NCBI GenBank assembly: GCA_002439705.1
Contig: DJPE01000063.1
Span: forward strand, 185-9,664
From: Christensenella sp. UBA6420
GTDB lineage: Bacteria > Bacillota > Clostridia > Christensenellales > DTU072
Direction: 5' to 3'
Length of the DNA: 9,480 bases
Position numbers and translations under genes: made by a program. Positions 6,830 through 9,480 of the stretch are shown in pieces. Positions within the stretch are counted from its first letter, which is position 1; every line of letters starts with the position of its first letter. The notes below the pieces were generated by a model, which saw only the letters and a list, made by a program, of their open reading frames with translations, did no database searches and was not told where the DNA came from.

Positions 6830-8368
6830 TTATTTATTTATACCTATATTGACTATTTTTAAGTCTACGACTGAATTTATTCTTAACTTTGCAGAAACGC
6901 CCTGTTCGTTTACGCCGTTGCTCATATATCCGCCGTCACCTATTTTACCGAACTTGCCGGAACTTAATTCCGCTCTTACGGTAAAGCTCTTGCCTACGTC
7001 GGACGCTTTAAGATTAAATTCGTAATATCCGCCTTCGGAAGTCGTAGTTTCCGCAACGAAATTGCCGCCTTCGTCGTAGAGTTTAACGGTTACGCCGCCG
7101 ACGCGGTTCTTTACTCTGTCGTCGTTTACGCCGTTATCGTTGGCGTCGTTGAACGCAAATCCCGCAATTTTGGCACAGCTTACATTCTCGGAGTAGAACA
7201 CGTCGTCTTCGAAGTCGAATTCCGTCTTGTTGGATTCCATTCTGTAAATGACGCCGTTTCTTGCGTAGGAATAGGATATGGGAGTATTTAAGTTGAACGC
7301 GAGAGCTTCGCCGTTAGGGTCGCTTGCGTCTTTAACCGTTATTTCGCCGACCGACCTTAATATGTAATTCATACTCGCGCAATGTTCCTCGCCGAACATA
7401 TTGAAGAAACTCGCCTCTGCGGCAAACGCACAGCTGAAATCGAGATAGAGCATCTTATCGAAAAGACTCTTGGAAGTGCCTTTCACTCCGCCGTACATGG
7501 ACAAATCGGAAAGAAAACTTACAACGTCGCTGCTCTTTACGTACTCGGTGGAGATACCTAACTTTCTTGCAGCAGCGACGGCTTCTTTCGCAAGGCCTAT
7601 TACCCCTTCTTCTCCTATCGTGTGATGAAGCCAGGGAACGTACGTTTCTTCATCCACGAGAGCGTCCATGTACGCGTCGAGATAAGTCAATCTGTCGGGC
7701 AAAAATTCTTTCGTGATGAGTCCTTCGTTATAAAGAGTGGTCATGTAGCTCGTGACGGCAAAAAGGGTGTTCGCCCCCAGGCTGTGACCGGTTATCGTAA
7801 CGGAAGAACCGTCGCAACCCGCCTTTTCCATAAAGTCGAGATAGTACGCCACGAACACTTCGGAAGTGGCGTATTTAAGGACATCTTCCGTCTCTTCCAC
7901 TCTTTTGTCGTTTTCGTCGGCGTAGAAGAAACTACCGCTCGTTCTGCCCCAAATCTTCTTTTTACCGATACCGGGCATACCGCAATCGGCGAGCTGACCC
8001 CAAAAGAACACGCCGAAGTTATACCCTGCCTTGACTATTCCGTCGGCGTTGGCGATAGGGTCGTAACGGTGATAACCGTAGTTCATCTGCATACCGTGTA
8101 TAAAGATAATCGTAGGCTTGTTTTTGTCGTAACAAACTTTATCCACGCCGTCTTTAACAGGGGTAGGAACGCCGTTTTCGTCGAAGAAAAACAAACCGAA
8201 CAGGTTGTCCTGGTCGAGCTTTTCGGGAATATGTATATCCGCAAGTTTAACGAGTTCTACATCGGACTTCTTCTGCTTAGGACCGCACGCCGTCACCAGA
8301 ACCACTGTCAAAAGGGCGATAATGGCTACGCTTATTATCGTTTGAAACACTTTCTTAAAAACGTTCAT
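6830..8368 (-). CDS. Lipoprotein alpha/beta-hydrolase (lipase/esterase-like) with C-terminal SdrD_B-like domain
   Basis: A 512-residue predicted lipoprotein and first gene of the operon. The signal peptide ends in lipobox VTAC with Cys28, so the enzyme should be anchored outside the membrane. Residues about 84-340 are an alpha/beta-hydrolase: KPTIIFIHGMQ (84-94) is the strand and HG oxyanion motif, ITGHSLGAN (192-200) the nucleophile elbow with Ser196, YLDAYMD (229-235) offers Asp231, and EEHCAS (327-332) offers His329 as the probable acid-base. Residues about 400-512 are a beta-sandwich of SdrD_B type, opening with GFAFNDANDNGVNDD, an acidic calcium-type loop. The ATG at 8368 was chosen because AGGTGGGAG lies 8 nt upstream; a GTG at 8383 is part of that ribosome binding site. 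The next gene begins 30 nt after its stop and is a diverged paralogue. The substrate is unknown; lipase, esterase or peptidase are all possible. Confidence 0.87.
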   Translation of the reverse strand: MNVFKKVFQTIISVAIIALLTVVLVTACGPKQKKSDVELVKLADIHIPEKLDQDNLFGLFFFDENGVPTPVKDGVDKVCYDKNKPTIIFIHGMQMNYGYHRYDPIANADGIVKAGYNFGVFFWGQLADCGMPGIGKKKIWGRTSGSFFYADENDKRVEETEDVLKYATSEVFVAYYLDFMEKAGCDGSSVTITGHSLGANTLFAVTSYMTTLYNEGLITKEFLPDRLTYLDAYMDALVDEETYVPWLHHTIGEEGVIGLAKEAVAAARKLGISTEYVKSSDVVSFLSDLSMYGGVKGTSKSLFDKMLYLDFSCAFAAEASFFNMFGEEHCASMNYILRSVGEITVKDASDPNGEALAFNLNTPISYSYARNGVIYRMESNKTEFDFEDDVFYSENVSCAKIAGFAFNDANDNGVNDDRVKNRVGGVTVKLYDEGGNFVAETTTSEGGYYEFNLKASDVGKSFTVRAELSSGKFGKIGDGGYMSNGVNEQGVSAKLRINSVVDLKIVNIGINK

Positions 8369-8376
8369 GGCACTTT

Positions 8377-8385
8377 CTCCCACCT
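8377..8385 (-). promoter_or_regulatory. Ribosome binding site that fixes the start of the hydrolase gene
   Basis: AGGTGGGAG on the minus strand, 8 nt before the ATG at 8368. It contains the in-frame GTG at 8383, which rules that codon out as the likely start. Confidence 0.8.
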
Positions 8386-8419
8386 AAAAATAATTATTTA
8401 TAATTATAACGTCGAAACG

Positions 8420-8470
8420 AGACAAAACAAGATTTTGTCTGCAACTTTCGTTGCTTGCGGCTTTGCCACA
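8420..8470 (-). promoter_or_regulatory. Three consecutive hairpins in the operon leader
   Basis: In the minus-strand transcript three stems follow each other almost without gaps: 8470-8456 (TGTGGC-aaa-GCCGCA, one G-U pair), 8454-8441 (GCAAC-gaaa-GTTGC, a GNRA tetraloop) and 8440-8420 (AGACAAAA-tcttg-TTTTGTCT). They lie between the promoter and the ribosome binding site. None is followed by a U-run, so they do not look like a terminator or attenuator. They match no riboswitch class I know. They may stabilise the mRNA 5' end. Confidence 0.5.
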
Positions 8471-8536
8471 GCGAATCCGCCGTTTCTGTTGAAATACTGC
8501 ACTCAAAAATCCTTGCGAGCAAGTTTTCACGTTTGT

Positions 8537-8566
8537 ATTATAACATATATACGGGAAGTTTGACAA
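8537..8566 (-). promoter_or_regulatory. Sigma-A-type promoter of the seven-gene operon
   Basis: On the minus strand TTGTCA (8566-8561) is followed after 18 nt by a perfect TATAAT (8542-8537). Transcription would start near 8530 and leave a leader of about 160 nt before the hydrolase ATG at 8368. No other good promoter was seen between here and the operon's end. Confidence 0.7.
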
Positions 8567-8571
8567 GAACT

Positions 8572-8626
8572 ATATGCGCCCGCTTTTTATATAATATACT
8601 TAAATAATATCATATACGCGCGCTTT
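8572..8626. repeat. Imperfect direct repeat upstream of the promoter
   Basis: ATATGCGCCCGCTTT (8572-8586) and ATATACGCGCGCTTT (8612-8626) match at 13 of 15 positions and start 40 nt apart, close to four helical turns. The nearer copy ends 5 nt from the -35 box. The stretch between them is pure AT-rich sequence. The placement suits an activator or repressor pair of sites, but no regulator gene is in the window. The rest of 8567-8648 holds no gene and no convincing terminator for the ABC permease. Confidence 0.4.
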
Positions 8627-8648
8627 AGCTTAATTAAAAAATCTATCG

Positions 8649-9480
8649 TTAAATTACGTTCCTTTCCACGGCTGTCTTTTTACGACGAAGTAAAGCTGTC
8701 ACGGTGTAAACTGCGGTGTACCCGACTATTATTGCGACGGCGATTACGGCAAGCTGCCACGGGAAGGCGGAAAAATCGACGTACCTGTCTATTATCTTTG
8801 CGAAAATCGGCATAAGAACGTTGACGACGACGGAAAGAGCCGTTCCTATAAACGCTCCCGTAAGGGATATGATAAAACCTTCTCCCGCCGACAAACCGAC
8901 GTATTTTTTGTCGTCCATACCCGCCGCGCGGAACACGTCGTATTCTCTCTTTCTTTCCATTACGGTGACGGCTGTAAGATTTATTACGCCGATTAACGCT
9001 ACCGCGCTCACCGCTATCTGCAAAATCCTTAACAGAGTCGTTACTCCAATTATTCCCACGCTCGTGGCGTACGCCCAGTCGTTAAGCTCCAACGCATAAC
9101 AGCTCTTGCTTTCCGCTTTCGCCCGTAAATCTTTATACAGGTCTTCCGTCGGCACGTCCTTATTAACGTACAGAAAAATTATGTTCTCTTTCGGGGTATA
9201 CGCCTTTCCGTCCACGCGGAAAGAATCTTTCCTTATTACCATAAGTCTGTCGTCGGAAGTCACAGTTTCGTCCACTCCCACGACGGTGAAAAGGTCGTAA
9301 AGAGTAGCCCCCGTTTCTTCTTCGGTGCCGAGAGTTATGTTTATCTTATCTCCGCGTTTCAAGCCGAACCTGTTGACTAAATCGTAGGTTATTATTACGG
9401 GGTTTATTTCCGAGTCGAACGCCCGTTTGTCTTCTTCGGTAAGGTTACGGCAGACGCCGTAAAGTCCGTCCGCGTTATCC
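8649..9480 (-). CDS. FtsX/MacB-type ABC transporter permease, C-terminal part (start outside window)
   Basis: The frame is open to the window edge, giving at least 276 residues before TAA; the codon at 9362 is an internal TTG, not a start. The visible part begins in an extracytoplasmic domain of MacB_PCD type, then has a membrane segment around TLLRILQIAVSAVALIGVINL. The cytoplasmic signature MERKREYDVFRAAGM follows, typical of FtsX-like permeases, then two further membrane segments (ISLTGAFIGTALSVVVNVL and WQLAVIAVAIIVGYTAVYTV) and a basic tail RRKKTAVERNVI. Such permeases work with a separate ATPase in export of peptides or lipoproteins or in mechanical signalling across the membrane. The partner ATPase gene is probably upstream, outside the window. 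It is separated from the operon by 280 nt holding that operon's own promoter, so it is probably a separate unit. Confidence 0.9.
   Translation of the reverse strand, partial: DNADGLYGVCRNLTEEDKRAFDSEINPVIITYDLVNRFGLKRGDKINITLGTEEETGATLYDLFTVVGVDETVTSDDRLMVIRKDSFRVDGKAYTPKENIIFLYVNKDVPTEDLYKDLRAKAESKSCYALELNDWAYATSVGIIGVTTLLRILQIAVSAVALIGVINLTAVTVMERKREYDVFRAAGMDDKKYVGLSAGEGFIISLTGAFIGTALSVVVNVLMPIFAKIIDRYVDFSAFPWQLAVIAVAIIVGYTAVYTVTALLRRKKTAVERNVI

Noticed and set aside
8503..8520. Hairpin followed by Ts just after the predicted transcription start, as an attenuator
   Set aside because: The stem is only 5 bp (CTTGC/GCAAG) and the T run is short and offset, too weak to call.
7622..8563. Plus-strand open frame of 313 codons antisense to the hydrolase gene
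   Set aside because: It runs through the operon leader and promoter, shows no family features, and lies opposite a gene with clear catalytic motifs.
8384..8566. Minus-strand 60-codon open frame upstream of the hydrolase
   Set aside because: Its start lies in the -35 box, so it would not be on the predicted transcript in full, and it has no ribosome binding site or recognisable sequence.
8560..8595. Plus-strand promoter TTGACA ... TATAAT
   Set aside because: The spacing is 24 nt, too long for a sigma-A promoter, and no plus-strand gene lies downstream.

Overview
The window looks like part of a chromosome from an uncultured Bacillota, probably a gut-type Clostridia. The basis is strong AGGAGG-type ribosome binding sites, Gram-positive style lipoproteins with lipoboxes, intermediate GC content, and a DUF1538 gene followed by P-II genes, a pairing I associate with clostridial genomes. 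The taxonomic call is inference; there is no rRNA or other marker gene here.

Layout. Positions 1-594 (+) hold the C-terminal half of leuB, 3-isopropylmalate dehydrogenase. Positions 595-887 are a non-coding convergent region holding a leuB terminator flanked by two inverted arrays of short hairpins joined by a GTTAATT linker. From about 8530 down to 888 (-) lies a compact seven-gene unit, probably one operon. In transcription order it encodes: a lipoprotein alpha/beta-hydrolase with an intact-looking catalytic Ser; a paralogous lipoprotein that has lost the Ser; a RimK-type ATP-grasp ligase; a small multidrug export (COG2426-type) membrane protein; a DUF1538 membrane protein; and two P-II-like regulators. 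Junctions are tight: a 30 nt gap, TGATG, a 25 nt overlap, a 23 nt overlap, an 8 nt gap and a 1 nt gap. Its promoter (TTGTCA-18-TATAAT) and a structured leader of about 160 nt lie at 8369-8566. An AT-rich stretch with an imperfect direct repeat sits just upstream. Positions 8649-9480 (-) hold the C-terminal part of an FtsX/MacB-type ABC permease whose start lies outside the window.

How the genes may work together. The P-II-like proteins probably sense a small molecule and control the DUF1538 membrane protein, since family context and adjacency both suggest that pairing. The two lipoproteins would sit on the outer face of the membrane, one hydrolysing an unknown ester or amide and the other perhaps binding the same ligand. 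The ATP-grasp enzyme would ligate an amino or carboxylate substrate in the cytoplasm. Linking surface hydrolases, a ligase, two membrane proteins and two P-II-like proteins in one transcription unit is the main reason to look twice at this window. The substrate cannot be read from the sequence.
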